Assembly: GCA_030432875.1 (NCBI GenBank)
Contig: JAUILP010000002.1
Span: forward strand, 47,313-111,312
Length of the DNA stretch: 64,000 nucleotides
Direction of reading: 5' to 3'
Source: Oligoflexia bacterium
GTDB taxonomy: Bacteria; Bdellovibrionota_B; Oligoflexia; Oligoflexales; JAGOVF01
The translations under genes and the position numbers were made by a program. Each line of letters begins with the position of its first letter. Position 1 is the first letter of the stretch. The notes below the pieces were generated by a model, which was not told the origin of the DNA, searched no databases, and worked only from the letters and a program-made list of their open reading frames with translations. Shown here piece by piece: positions 18,894-28,198 of this stretch.

Positions 18894-19850
18894 TTAATGC
18901 TTTTTTTTGTATAGAAGCCTCTGTGCCATAAAGTTAAGTGTAAGCGTTATGATAAACAAAAGCAGGCCAACCGCAAAACTCGTTTGGTAGCCTATCGTTC
19001 CTTGGGGCGTATCCCCTAAACTCACTTCTACAATGTAGGCGGTCATCGTTTGTACGCTTTCAAAAATATTTGCCGTCATTTTTGGGGTCGCGCCCGCGGC
19101 AAGTGTCACCGCCATTGTCTCCCCAATTGCTCGTGATACCGCCAGAATAACACTCGCCCCGACACGAGGTAGGGCACTGATTAGTACGATTTGCGTTGAT
19201 ACTTCAAAGCGCGTTGCCCCGAGGGCATAAGCGCCTTCGCGCAGGGAACGTGGAACAGTTTGTAAAGCGTCATCACTTAACGATGTGATGATGGGTAGGG
19301 TCATGATGCCAACAACGATTGAGGCACTCGCCGCATTGAAAACTTCGGTAATTGGAATGATTGTCTGCAAAATGGGCGTTATAAAAGTCAACGCAAAATA
19401 ACCGTAAACAACGGTTGGAATCCCCGAAAGGATTTCTAAAACAGGTTTTAAAAACTGCCGCGTTTTGTTCGAGGCGTACTCACTTAAGTAAATTGCCGTC
19501 AATAATCCGACAGGTAGCGCAATAATAAGAGCCCCTGCCGTGACCAAAAATGTGCCGTTGATAAGAGGCAATACGCCATAAGAAGCGGGTTCCAGCAAGG
19601 GCGACCAACGCGTGCCAAACAGAAAATCACCTAAGGGTACTTTTTTAAAAAAACCAGCACTTTCGCTAAACAGGATATAAATTATCAATGCCGTAATAAA
19701 CACAGAAACGAAGGAAGACGCTGCGAGGAAAAATACGATTATTTTTTCTTTAATTCTTATATATAGGGGCATAGTTTGCGCTTGTGTACTAAGATTTTTT
19801 CGTAACCAATCAAAAAGCACCGGACTGCGGCGTTGCCACCTACGCTCCAC
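18894..19850 (-). CDS. pstC: Phosphate ABC transporter permease PstC
   Basis: A permease of 318 residues from the GTG at 19850, or 292 residues from the ATG at 19772 (Met27 of the long form). The core matches PstC: six membrane segments, [17 protein letters not shown], and the EAA loop [20 protein letters not shown]. The start is uncertain. The GTG has a GAGG 10 nt upstream, but it and the next dozen codons lie inside a dispersed palindromic repeat (19809-19914). The ATG version begins right at the usual RIKEK-plus-first-helix region but has no visible ribosome site. The repeat may have supplied a new translation start or simply landed in the leader. Confidence 0.93.
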   Translation of the reverse strand: MERRWQRRSPVLFDWLRKNLSTQAQTMPLYIRIKEKIIVFFLAASSFVSVFITALIIYILFSESAGFFKKVPLGDFLFGTRWSPLLEPASYGVLPLINGTFLVTAGALIIALPVGLLTAIYLSEYASNKTRQFLKPVLEILSGIPTVVYGYFALTFITPILQTIIPITEVFNAASASIVVGIMTLPIITSLSDDALQTVPRSLREGAYALGATRFEVSTQIVLISALPRVGASVILAVSRAIGETMAVTLAAGATPKMTANIFESVQTMTAYIVEVSLGDTPQGTIGYQTSFAVGLLLFIITLTLNFMAQRLLYKKKH

Positions 19851-19914
19851 TGCTCATTTACCTCATGTAAACTGCGCTGCTTGGAGTCTCCTTGCATCCC
19901 TGCACTTTTTGAGA
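19809..19914 (-). repeat. Dispersed imperfect-palindrome repeat, copy A
   Basis: Read on the minus strand, it runs from TCTCAAAAAGTGC to GGTGCTTTTTGAT, so the ends are an imperfect inverted repeat. It matches 32605-32715 along its whole length apart from a gap of about 5 nt. It lies across the 5' end of pstC. It encodes no protein and resembles a MITE or large REP-type element. Confidence 0.8.
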
Positions 19915-19961
19915 AGTTCCATCTTTTTTACTCAGGATCAACTTTTTTGTCCAAGCATATA

Positions 19962-20008
19962 TTATAGAAAAAAGCAGAGATTGCTACTGACTATTGCGAG
20001 CATCTCTG
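19962..20008 (-). terminator. Intrinsic terminator or attenuator between pstS and pstC
   Basis: On the minus strand, CAGAGAT and ATCTCTG arms (20002-20008 and 19975-19981) enclose a loop with an extra GC pair, and CTTTTTTCTATAAT follows directly. It lies 41 nt after pstS. Partial termination here would give more PstS than permease, the usual pattern for binding-protein genes. Confidence 0.65.
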
Positions 20009-20048
20009 TATAAGCCTAAGTTTTGCTGGGTTAAAAGGAATAATCTCC

Positions 20049-21002
20049 CTAACTTTTCTTGGCCGCTAAGCCAGAAAATTCAGCAAACTTTTTCCAAGTA
20101 TTCTCATATTCGGTTTTTGTTAAGGGGACATAGCCTGTATCTTTGACAAACATATCCGCTTGATCCACAAAAAACTTCATAAATGCCTGCACATCTTCGC
20201 GAGCCGCAGCTTTTTTGCTTATGTAAATAAACAGGGGGCGGGACAGTGGTTTATAAGTTCCATTTTTAATTGTTTCTTCACTAGGAGACACAATTTTACC
20301 ATCGCCACTATCGATGCCCACCAGATTTATTTTGCCCCCCTTTTTGTTGTGGTCATAGTAAGCATAACCAAAATAGCCGAGGGCATTTTTATCCCCTTTG
20401 ATCCCATTAACCAGAACATTATCGTCTTCGCTTTTGGTATAATCGGCCCGGCTCACCTGGGACTTGCCATTAATAACTTCGGTAAAATAATCAAACGTGC
20501 CAGAGTCAGTCCCAGGGCCATAGAGCTTGATTTTTTCGTTTGGCCAAGAAGGATCAAGCTGATTCCAAGTCATGACCTTGCTGTCAGGTTTCCAAAGAAG
20601 GTTGAGCTGAGCTACCGTTAAGGATTTAACAAAAGTGTTAGAACCATTGACGACAACAGATAGGCCGTCATAAGCCACGGGAAACTCAAAATATTCGACA
20701 CTATGTTTCTTTGCCGCTTCTATTTCTGAAGGCTTAATGGGGCGAGAGGCATTGCTAATATCTGTTTCACCAGTGGTAAAACGCTTAAAGCCGCCGCCTG
20801 TACCAGAAACCCCAACGGTGACCTTGACTTTGGGGTAGCTTTTGCCAAACTCTTCTGCCATGGCTTCACTGATGGGATATACCGTGCTCGACCCATCAAT
20901 GATGATTTTTCCCGTGAGTTTTTTATTAGGACCCTCTTCCGCACTTAAAGTGTTTGTACCAAGAACCAAAGCATACAAACATAATCCGAGTTTCATCAAC
21001 AT
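20049..21002 (-). CDS. pstS: Phosphate ABC transporter substrate-binding protein PstS
   Basis: A 317-residue periplasmic phosphate-binding protein with a signal peptide ending near LSAEE. The phosphate-binding motifs of the family are visible: IDGSSTVYPI (about 35-44), SGTGGGFKRF and YGPGTDSGTFDYF. It captures phosphate for PstCAB. The ATG is preceded by GAGGAG. An in-frame ATG two codons later is the alternative. It is the first gene of the operon and is separated from pstC by a terminator-like hairpin and a repeat. It diverges from the porin-like gene at 21245. Confidence 0.96.
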   Translation of the reverse strand: MLMKLGLCLYALVLGTNTLSAEEGPNKKLTGKIIIDGSSTVYPISEAMAEEFGKSYPKVKVTVGVSGTGGGFKRFTTGETDISNASRPIKPSEIEAAKKHSVEYFEFPVAYDGLSVVVNGSNTFVKSLTVAQLNLLWKPDSKVMTWNQLDPSWPNEKIKLYGPGTDSGTFDYFTEVINGKSQVSRADYTKSEDDNVLVNGIKGDKNALGYFGYAYYDHNKKGGKINLVGIDSGDGKIVSPSEETIKNGTYKPLSRPLFIYISKKAAAREDVQAFMKFFVDQADMFVKDTGYVPLTKTEYENTWKKFAEFSGLAAKKS

Positions 21003-21162
21003 TTTTGAAATCTCCTCTTGTAATGATCTAAATTAATTGACGCGCTTGCATCCTAGCATACTCAGGTAACATTACCAAGATCATGGCAATTAGGAACGTG
21101 TTAGGATCATGCTAGAATTATGTTGCTAGTACGCGTTTTAAAGATGTCCATTAAAAAAAAAC

Positions 21163-21190
21163 TTGGCTTTATCGGTTTTATATGAATAAT
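21163..21190 (+). promoter_or_regulatory. Candidate sigma70-type promoter of the porin-like gene
   Basis: TTGGCT, a 16-bp spacer and AATAAT give 4/6 and 5/6 matches to the -35 and -10 consensus, about 55 nt before the ATG. The region shared with pstS also holds a short palindrome ggtaacattacc (21065-21076). No canonical Pho box was recognised. Confidence 0.4.
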
Positions 21191-21244
21191 AAATTGTGTT
21201 TGGAGCAACCATTGCTTTAGAGAAAACATTTTAAGGGAGAAATT

Positions 21245-22354
21245 ATGAAGCTCAACAAAAGTTTACTATTTGTCGCCAGCCTTTTGGCATTAGGCGCTCA
21301 AGGGGTAAGGGCAGAAGAGGCAAAAGCACCAGCCGGTGCGTCATTACAAACAATGGCAGAATCCGCAAAAATGTATTTTGAATACAACTTTAAGCTACTC
21401 CACAACGATCACGGCATGAACAAAGTTGATGGCGGTGATGATCCCACCCAAACAAATGAGCTTACCGGCAGTACCTTTAAGTTAAAGACAGCATTAAAAG
21501 CGGCAGAAAAAGTTGATTTTGATTTTGCGTTCAATTTTTTGAGCCAAAAAGAGGTTTACAGCGGTTTGGAAACGGCAAAAGTCACCCTTTGGTTGATGCC
21601 AAATCTCGGCGTTACTATGGGTAAAGATAAAACCCATGTGGGCGGCTTTGAAAACTATGTGAACTCTAGCTTTAGGATTTTTGACTCCAAGTATTATGAA
21701 ACAAAGCCTTTTTCAACTTATGCACGCACTGCTTCTATTCAGTATAAAGCAGCGGGCACCGTAAGTATTCAGTTCGTCAATGACTATAAGCCAGATGCCA
21801 ATTCACCTCGTGAGTGGTCAGAACGTCCTGAAAATGCTAAAGAACAACCTGCGATGATCCTTGAGTGGAAAGGCGATCTTGGTGCGGTACAGCCTTTAGT
21901 TGCCTATGCGGGGTATGACAACAATCACTCAACCTATTTGAGCTTAGGTGTCCTTTATCATGAAGGCCCTGTCACCGCATTTTTTGACTTTATTCAGGAT
22001 CAAAGAGCGCGGGCGGAAAGCGATACCAGCAGCAAAGAAAAAATCGACACCTACACAAACATCAATCTCCAGGCTCAATATGACCTTGGAACCATCGAGC
22101 CCTTCTTTAAGTTTTCTAGCTTTAACGTAAAAGATGCTGACACTGATGTTAAGATCAATTCAGCCCTTGATACTTGGGATGACAACGCCATGCAGTGGGG
22201 CATCGGTACTTATTTCTTAAAGCAAGGCACTTTCGCCCGTCCTTATATTTCCATCGTTGGAGAAAGCGGCAAATTTGCTAAATCAGATACTGATGCAACT
22301 GAAGAAACTAAGTCTAATATGATCATGACTTTAGGTATTGACGGAACTATCTAA
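21245..22354 (+). CDS. Porin-like outer-membrane beta-barrel protein
   Basis: A 369-residue protein with a classical signal peptide (cleavage after VRA, about residue 24) and a strong AAGGGAG ribosome site. The mature chain alternates short amphipathic beta strands (for example KVDFDFAFNFLS and VTLWLMPNLGVTMG) with charged loops, as in 12-16-strand porins. There are no helices and few cysteines. The last residue is Ile rather than the usual aromatic. Its divergence from pstS suggests, but does not show, that it serves phosphate or polyphosphate entry across the outer membrane. A terminator follows directly. Confidence 0.7.
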   Translation: MKLNKSLLFVASLLALGAQGVRAEEAKAPAGASLQTMAESAKMYFEYNFKLLHNDHGMNKVDGGDDPTQTNELTGSTFKLKTALKAAEKVDFDFAFNFLSQKEVYSGLETAKVTLWLMPNLGVTMGKDKTHVGGFENYVNSSFRIFDSKYYETKPFSTYARTASIQYKAAGTVSIQFVNDYKPDANSPREWSERPENAKEQPAMILEWKGDLGAVQPLVAYAGYDNNHSTYLSLGVLYHEGPVTAFFDFIQDQRARAESDTSSKEKIDTYTNINLQAQYDLGTIEPFFKFSSFNVKDADTDVKINSALDTWDDNAMQWGIGTYFLKQGTFARPYISIVGESGKFAKSDTDATEETKSNMIMTLGIDGTI

Positions 22355-22388
22355 TTTATAGGTGTTCTCCAAGGTTGTTATATTAAGG

Positions 22389-22428
22389 TGGACTGGTATG
22401 CTATTCATGCCAGTCCATTTTGTATTTT
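22389..22428 (+). terminator. Intrinsic terminator after the porin-like gene
   Basis: TGGACTGGTATG pairs with CATGCCAGTCCA (one wobble) around a 5-nt loop and is followed by TTTTGTATTTT. It closes the porin transcription unit 33 nt before metH. Confidence 0.85.
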
Positions 22429-22460
22429 AAGCTAAAAAAAAATTAGGATCACTGTTACGC

Positions 22461-25400
22461 ATGCAAAAAACACCTGAAGCCTTAATTAAAGAAAAAATCC
22501 TTATCCTAGATGGCGCCATGGGCTCCATGATTCAAAATGAGCATCTTACGGAAGAAGATTATAAAGGTTCTTTATTTCGGGATCATCCCAAACTCCTCAA
22601 GGGCAATAATGATCTTTTGTGTCTGACGCGGCCTCAGCTTATTGAGGATATTCATTTTCAGTACCTGATGGCCGGTGCCGATATCATTGAGACCAATACG
22701 TTTAATGCTACGCGCATTAGCCAGAGTGAATACGGCCTGGAAGGTGAAGTTGTCAGTATCAACAGAGCTGCTGTAAAAGCAGCGCAGGCGGCACGAACCC
22801 GTTACGCCAAAGAAACCAGCAGTAGTCGACCTATTTTTATTGCGGGCGCACTTGGGCCTACGTCAAAAACTGCGTCGCTTGCCAGTGATGTCAAAAATCC
22901 CATGCTCCGCAATGTCACGTTTCAGCAGCTCTTTGAATGCTATCGGGAGCAAATTGTTGCTTTTGCTGAGGCCGGGGCAGATCTTATATTGGTTGAAACA
23001 AGCTTTGATACCCTAAATCTCAAAGCAGCTATTTTTGCCTATAAAGATTATTTTTCTAGCAAAGATAAAAAATTACCTCTCATGCTTTCGCTCACAATAA
23101 CGGATTTGTCGGGACGAACGCTATCGGGACAAACTATTGAAGCCGCATGGTGGTCGATTCGGCATGCTGATGCTTTTAGTGTTGGCATAAACTGCGCCTT
23201 AGGGGCTAAAGAAATCCGCCCCTATATCGAAAGCCTTGCTCGTTTAGCCGATATTCCGGTGAGCTGTTATCCTAATGCGGGACTCCCAAATCCACTGAGT
23301 CCAACCGGATATGATCAAGCGCCAGATGATATGGCAAGTGTTTTACGCACCTTCGCGGCAGACGGTCTGGTCAATATTGTTGGGGGGTGCTGCGGCACTA
23401 CACCAGCCCATATTGCAGCGATAAAAGCTGCTGTTGACGAATTCCCCCCGCGAAAGCCACCGGAATATTTGGGAGGTCTTACTTTAAGCGGTTTAGAACC
23501 TTTTTGGTATCAGGGTGAAAAAGCCCAGTTTATCATGGTAGGAGAGCGCACCAATGTTACAGGCTCGCCGCGTTTTGCCGAGGCTATGCGCCGAAACTCT
23601 TACGAAGACGCCCTTAAAATTGCATTACAACAGGTAGAAAACGGCGCCAATGTTCTTGATATAAACTTTGACGATGGCCTGATCGACAGTAAAGCTAGTA
23701 TGGTAAATTTTTTGCATCTTATCGGTAGCGAACCCTCGATTTCGCGAGTGCCGATAATGCTTGACAGCTCCAAATGGGAAGTTCTCGAAGCCGGTTTGCG
23801 CTGTATTCAGGGCAAGGGTATCGTCAATTCTATAAGCCTTAAAGACGGTGAAGAAGAATTCCTTAGGCGGGCGGAGCTTGTCAAAAGGTACGGCGCTGCG
23901 GTGATTGTCATGGCCTTTGATGAGCAAGGTCAAGCCGCGACAAAAGAAGACAAAGTCCGTATCGCCCAGCGAGCCTATAAACTTCTTACCGAAAAAATTA
24001 ACTTTAATCCTTTTGATATCATCTTTGACCCCAATGTGCTGACGGTTGGGACGGGGATGGCAGAACACAGCCGCTACGGACTTGATTTTATTGAGGCCAC
24101 TAAAGAAATTAAGGTTGCCTGCCCTGGAGCTTTGGTCTCTGGCGGCATTTCTAACTTGTCTTTTTCTTTTCGTGGCGTGAATAAAGTCCGGGAGGCCATG
24201 CATTCTATCTTTTTGTTTCATGCGATTCGGGCGGGACTGGATATGGGTATTGTCAATGCCGGTATGCTTGAAGTTTATGACGACATTGAGCCTGAGCTCA
24301 AAGAACTTGCCGAAGACGTTATTTTGTGTCGCGGGGGTGATGCGACTGAGGCTCTGATAAAGCTTGCGTCAAGTCTTGGCACAGAAGAGGTAAAAACACA
24401 AAAAGTTAAGCAGAATGATTGGCGGCAGCTTCCCCTCAAAGAACGGGTGACTTATGCCCTTGTCCATGGAGTTACTGAATTTATTGAAGACGACACCCTC
24501 AGTCTCTACAAAGAAATCGGCCAGGCTTTACAGGTCATTGAAGGTCCCTTGATGGAGGGTATGGGGGTTGTGGGTGATCTCTTCGGCAAGGGCAAAATGT
24601 TTTTGCCGCAGGTCGTAAAGAGTGCGCGTGTCATGAAACTCGCCGTTGAAAAACTTCTGCCCTTTATGATGCAGGATAAAACCACAGCAAAAACAAGGGG
24701 GACCTTTGTAATTGCTACAGTTAAAGGTGATGTTCATGATATCGGCAAAAATATCGTCAGTGTTGTGCTGAGTTGCAATCATTTTCGGGTTATTGACCTA
24801 GGTGTTATGGTCCCAGCAGAAAAAATTCTTGAGGTAGCCCGTGAGGAAAAAGCTGATTTTATAGGCTTAAGCGGGCTCATTACGCCGTCACTTGATGAAA
24901 TGATTTATTTTGCTAAAAATCTCGAACGCGAAGGTATTACGGTGCCTCTGCTTATCGGTGGTGCGACGACAAGTAAAATGCACACAGCCGTGAAAATCGC
25001 ACCGCATTATCAAGGTGGGGTTATTCATGTTGGTGACGCCTCACAAGTAGCTCAGGTTCTGAGTAGTTTACTCAGTGAGGGTGAAGACCATAGCTACCGA
25101 AAAAAAATATCTCAGGATCAGGAAAATTTGCGCAAGCAGCATCAGGCGCGGGTGTCCGAAGTGAAATTAATACCTTTAGGTGAGGCGCGCGAGCACCGCG
25201 CAAAATTGACTTACCATGATGACTATGCATCTGATCAGGAGATTGCTGGTGTTAGGTATTTTGAACATATTCCTCTAAATGAGGTTTTGCCTTTTGTGGA
25301 CTGGGCGCCATTTTTTTGGGTTTGGGGATTATCTGGTTTTTATCCAAAAATTTTGTCGCACCCTTTATGGGGAACCGAAGCGCAGAAACTCTTTGATGAT

Positions 25401-26141
25401 GCTCAGCAAATGCTCGCCCAGTGGGAAGAAAAAAAACTGTGTGATCTTTCCGGTGCCATCGGAATCTGGCCTGCTGCTAGCAGCGGTGATGATGTGTGGG
25501 TGAACCTTTCTGCTCCAGGAAAACAGGAAAAACTCAAAAAAATTCATTTTTTAAGGCAGCAGCGTATCAATGAATCTGGTTCAGCGCTTTGTCTCAGTGA
25601 TTTTGTCGCACCCCAGGGTTCAGGGACTCGCGATTTTATGGGCGCTTTTGCCTGCAAGGCTGGGGGTGAAATTTTATCACTCCCTGATACTTACGTGCAA
25701 AAACATGACGATTATTCTGCTATTTTGGTCAAATCTTTAGCTGATCGCCTCGCGGAGGCCATGAGTGAATATCTCCACAAAAAAGTTCGGGATATTATGG
25801 GTTACGGAAAAAATGAGCAATTCACCATAGAAAATCTCGTAAAAGAAGAGTATCGCGGAATAAGGCCTGCGCCGGGATACCCAGCTTGCCCCGATCATAC
25901 AGAAAAGGCGGCCATTTGGGAGCTTCTCAGTGCCGAGGAGAAACTAGGGATTTCTCTGACTGAGTCCTATGCCATGAACCCCGGAAGTGCGGTTAGTGGA
26001 TTTTATTTTTTTCATCCTGAAGCCCGCTATTTTCGCTTAGGAAAGGTCACTCAGGAGCAAGTTCTGGACTATGCGCAGCGCAAAGGGTGGTCTCAGGCGG
26101 AAGCTGAGCGCTGGCTAGCGCCGCAACTCGCCGATAAATGA
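22461..26141 (+). CDS. metH: Cobalamin-dependent methionine synthase MetH
   Basis: A 1226-residue protein, essentially the length of E. coli MetH (1227). It moves a methyl group from methyl-tetrahydrofolate to homocysteine through cobalamin. All modules are present in order. The homocysteine/Zn domain (about 1-325) has Cys310-Cys311 in GGCCGTTP. The pterin-binding domain spans about 355-610. The cap and B12 domain (about 650-880) has the cobalt ligand in GDVHDIGKN (Asp757, His759). The AdoMet reactivation domain (about 900-1226) has [15 protein letters not shown]. No cobalamin riboswitch fits in the 106-bp leader. folD at 57040 belongs to the same one-carbon pathway. Confidence 0.98.
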   Translation: MQKTPEALIKEKILILDGAMGSMIQNEHLTEEDYKGSLFRDHPKLLKGNNDLLCLTRPQLIEDIHFQYLMAGADIIETNTFNATRISQSEYGLEGEVVSINRAAVKAAQAARTRYAKETSSSRPIFIAGALGPTSKTASLASDVKNPMLRNVTFQQLFECYREQIVAFAEAGADLILVETSFDTLNLKAAIFAYKDYFSSKDKKLPLMLSLTITDLSGRTLSGQTIEAAWWSIRHADAFSVGINCALGAKEIRPYIESLARLADIPVSCYPNAGLPNPLSPTGYDQAPDDMASVLRTFAADGLVNIVGGCCGTTPAHIAAIKAAVDEFPPRKPPEYLGGLTLSGLEPFWYQGEKAQFIMVGERTNVTGSPRFAEAMRRNSYEDALKIALQQVENGANVLDINFDDGLIDSKASMVNFLHLIGSEPSISRVPIMLDSSKWEVLEAGLRCIQGKGIVNSISLKDGEEEFLRRAELVKRYGAAVIVMAFDEQGQAATKEDKVRIAQRAYKLLTEKINFNPFDIIFDPNVLTVGTGMAEHSRYGLDFIEATKEIKVACPGALVSGGISNLSFSFRGVNKVREAMHSIFLFHAIRAGLDMGIVNAGMLEVYDDIEPELKELAEDVILCRGGDATEALIKLASSLGTEEVKTQKVKQNDWRQLPLKERVTYALVHGVTEFIEDDTLSLYKEIGQALQVIEGPLMEGMGVVGDLFGKGKMFLPQVVKSARVMKLAVEKLLPFMMQDKTTAKTRGTFVIATVKGDVHDIGKNIVSVVLSCNHFRVIDLGVMVPAEKILEVAREEKADFIGLSGLITPSLDEMIYFAKNLEREGITVPLLIGGATTSKMHTAVKIAPHYQGGVIHVGDASQVAQVLSSLLSEGEDHSYRKKISQDQENLRKQHQARVSEVKLIPLGEAREHRAKLTYHDDYASDQEIAGVRYFEHIPLNEVLPFVDWAPFFWVWGLSGFYPKILSHPLWGTEAQKLFDDAQQMLAQWEEKKLCDLSGAIGIWPAASSGDDVWVNLSAPGKQEKLKKIHFLRQQRINESGSALCLSDFVAPQGSGTRDFMGAFACKAGGEILSLPDTYVQKHDDYSAILVKSLADRLAEAMSEYLHKKVRDIMGYGKNEQFTIENLVKEEYRGIRPAPGYPACPDHTEKAAIWELLSAEEKLGISLTESYAMNPGSAVSGFYFFHPEARYFRLGKVTQEQVLDYAQRKGWSQAEAERWLAPQLADK

Positions 26142-26146
26142 TCTAT

Positions 26147-26175
26147 CTTTATCCCCAAGATAAAGCTTTGTTCTA
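26147..26175 (+). terminator. Weak hairpin after metH
   Basis: CTTTATC and GATAAAG pair around CCCAA and are followed by a short T-rich stretch. The stem is AT-rich, so termination strength is doubtful. Confidence 0.3.
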
Positions 26176-26343
26176 AAAAAATAGCAAATTTAAAACTCAT
26201 TGAAGAATGAGTCTATCCTATAAAAAGACCAGGAAATATCTCATCTAATCAGTCGCTTACTGATTATCTCTTTTGCTGGTCCCAATTCTGCCGATAAGGC
26301 TTTATGGCGTTGCTTTATGTTTACACATCCTGAAGGGCCATCT

Positions 26344-27609
26344 ATGTTTGTTTATAATCAAATAGCAGGCAAAAGTGCTGTTTATCTAATTTGTCTCATC
26401 TCTATTTCGGCTTGTAAAGACGCACCAAAAGCGTCTTTTAGTGGCAATCCCCCACAAAGTGCGGAGCAGTCCCCAGTAGATTGCACGCTTGCTCAAAATC
26501 AAGCAGATGAAAGATGTCATAGCTCAGAGGTGACGGTAGACTGTTCCCTTGCGCAGAATCAAACCAATGCTAAATGTATCAGCGATACTGGCAGCACTAT
26601 TGATTGTAGTCTCTTGCAAAACCAAGGTGATAGCCGGTGCATAAACAGAGGGAGTACTATCGACTGCACCCTGGCCGCAAACCAAAATGATTCGCGCTGT
26701 TTGGGGTCTGCAGGAACCAATCCGCAACCTAATAAAACTTTTGATATGACGGGTCAAACGATATATGGGGTCTTTGACCGAGGTGCTGAACATCTGATCA
26801 GCTGTTCACCGGGGGAGTCCTATAACCAGCCTGGAGCCAGTTGCAATGGTTGGTTGATGGACACCGTAGATGTCTATAATATTGAAAAATATAGACCTGC
26901 AAAAAATTTTTATGTAGATACTTACGGAGAGGCAAAAATCATCATCCGTTTATCTCCATCTGAATTTCACGATTCTCTTTTAGCGGGGGTTAATAAAGAA
27001 GATTTTTGCAGCAAAGCTGCTGCGTACGCTAGAGAAACATACGGCATTTCTGTATGGGTTATTGGCAATGAACCTAATATTAATGGGATGAGTTCGGCGT
27101 CTTATGCGGCTCTTTTTAACGAATGCTATAAACAGTTCAAAGATATACCAGGATTAGTTATTCCTGCAGCTATATCACCTTGGGACAAAGAATTTGAAGG
27201 CAGCTCAGAAGCCTATTTCGCGAATATGCTGAGTGCTATTGACAATCTCGACGGCATCGCAGTACATTCAAAAACTCGCTGCAATAATGAAACATGCTTT
27301 GCTGATTTTGATTTCCGTAATTATACTTCAAGAATTCCAGCCAAATTTGTCGGTAGACCCGTATTTATTACTGAGGCTAATCCCCATGATCAGCGCTGGG
27401 GGGGGAGTAATAACTGGATCTCCACAGCTTACGAATTGGTGAATGCCTACAATCATGAAGCGGGGGTGAACAACAAAATTCATGCGCTCATACTTTTTCG
27501 CTGGGACAATCTCAACCAGGTTCAGGAAGATAGCCAGTGGGAATTTTATATGATGGATAGTATAAAAACCCAGTTTTGGGATGCCTGGAAAAAAGGCTAT
27601 AAGCCATAA
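26344..27609 (+). CDS. Putative glycoside hydrolase (TIM-barrel type) lipoprotein with N-terminal Cys-pair repeats
   Basis: A 421-residue protein. The ATG at 26344 is preferred over 26317 because GAAGGG lies 6 nt before it and it opens a lipoprotein signal with ISAC at about residue 24. Next come four repeats of 20-21 residues of the form DCxLxxNQxDxRC, each with a cysteine pair. The rest looks like a clan-A glycosidase barrel. VIGNEPN (Glu243) fits the acid/base motif at strand 4, and FITEANP (Glu344) fits the nucleophile at strand 7, with RxS and W-rich segments around them. Assignment to a GH family is not possible by eye. A surface-anchored polysaccharide-cleaving enzyme is inferred. Confidence 0.6.
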   Translation: MFVYNQIAGKSAVYLICLISISACKDAPKASFSGNPPQSAEQSPVDCTLAQNQADERCHSSEVTVDCSLAQNQTNAKCISDTGSTIDCSLLQNQGDSRCINRGSTIDCTLAANQNDSRCLGSAGTNPQPNKTFDMTGQTIYGVFDRGAEHLISCSPGESYNQPGASCNGWLMDTVDVYNIEKYRPAKNFYVDTYGEAKIIIRLSPSEFHDSLLAGVNKEDFCSKAAAYARETYGISVWVIGNEPNINGMSSASYAALFNECYKQFKDIPGLVIPAAISPWDKEFEGSSEAYFANMLSAIDNLDGIAVHSKTRCNNETCFADFDFRNYTSRIPAKFVGRPVFITEANPHDQRWGGSNNWISTAYELVNAYNHEAGVNNKIHALILFRWDNLNQVQEDSQWEFYMMDSIKTQFWDAWKKGYKP

Positions 27610-27755
27610 TTTTTATGGGTTACATCGTCTAATACGCCCGCTCCCCGATTTCAGAACACCAGAAGCCCGGTATGCTCATCAAAACCAAGTCTGTCAAGCT
27701 TTGCCACAATACTTCCGAAGTTTGTTCTCGTAAGGTTTTGGGATGGACGCGGATT

Positions 27756-28172
27756 TTATTTTTCAAACTTAATAAGTGGAATTTTGACCAACGCGAAGAG
27801 CTCGTCCGCAGTATTGGAGCGGTAGTCTTCTAAAAAAATAATTTTCTTTACGTTACCCAAATTAATAAGTCTTTTGGCGCAAGCGGCACAAGGTTTGTGC
27901 GTCACAAAGACTATTTTTTCCACGGCGCGGGGACTATCGCAGTTAATAACGGCATTTTCTTCGGAGTGTAAACAGCCACAGTTTCCAATTTCATCTCGGT
28001 CACATTGATTAGGTAGGCCCGTCGCATTGCCATTATAGCCGACGGCAAGAACCTTTCTGTAATCAGTGCTGGTGATGACTGTTCCCACTTTTAGGCGTGA
28101 ACAGGTCGATCTTTTGGCTAAAATACTTGCTAAATTTAGGTAAATTTCTTCAAAGCTTGGGCGTAAATTCAT
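27756..28172 (-). CDS. dCMP deaminase-like zinc deaminase
   Basis: A 138-residue cytidine/deoxycytidylate deaminase fold protein. The zinc site is complete: His69 and Glu71 in HSEENAV, and Cys95/Cys98 in PCAACA. Further features are the KVGTVI segment and the GYNG loop typical of dCMP deaminases (ComEB type), which make dUMP for thymidylate synthesis. Substrate identity is inferred from the family. It lies 26 nt downstream of the TPR regulator gene on the same strand, with which it may be cotranscribed. Confidence 0.85.
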   Translation of the reverse strand: MNLRPSFEEIYLNLASILAKRSTCSRLKVGTVITSTDYRKVLAVGYNGNATGLPNQCDRDEIGNCGCLHSEENAVINCDSPRAVEKIVFVTHKPCAACAKRLINLGNVKKIIFLEDYRSNTADELFALVKIPLIKFEK

Positions 28173-28198
28173 AGTGACTCAATAGTAATAGTTTTATT

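Noticed and set aside
21003..21244. Canonical Pho box in front of pstS
   Set aside because: No paired TGTCA-type direct repeats with the right spacing were visible.
22355..22460. Cobalamin riboswitch before metH
   Set aside because: The leader is only 106 bp and is largely taken by the upstream gene's terminator; no B12-box-like sequence seen.
26317..26343. Earlier ATG for the glycosidase-like lipoprotein
   Set aside because: No ribosome site, and it would place nine extra residues before the lipoprotein signal.
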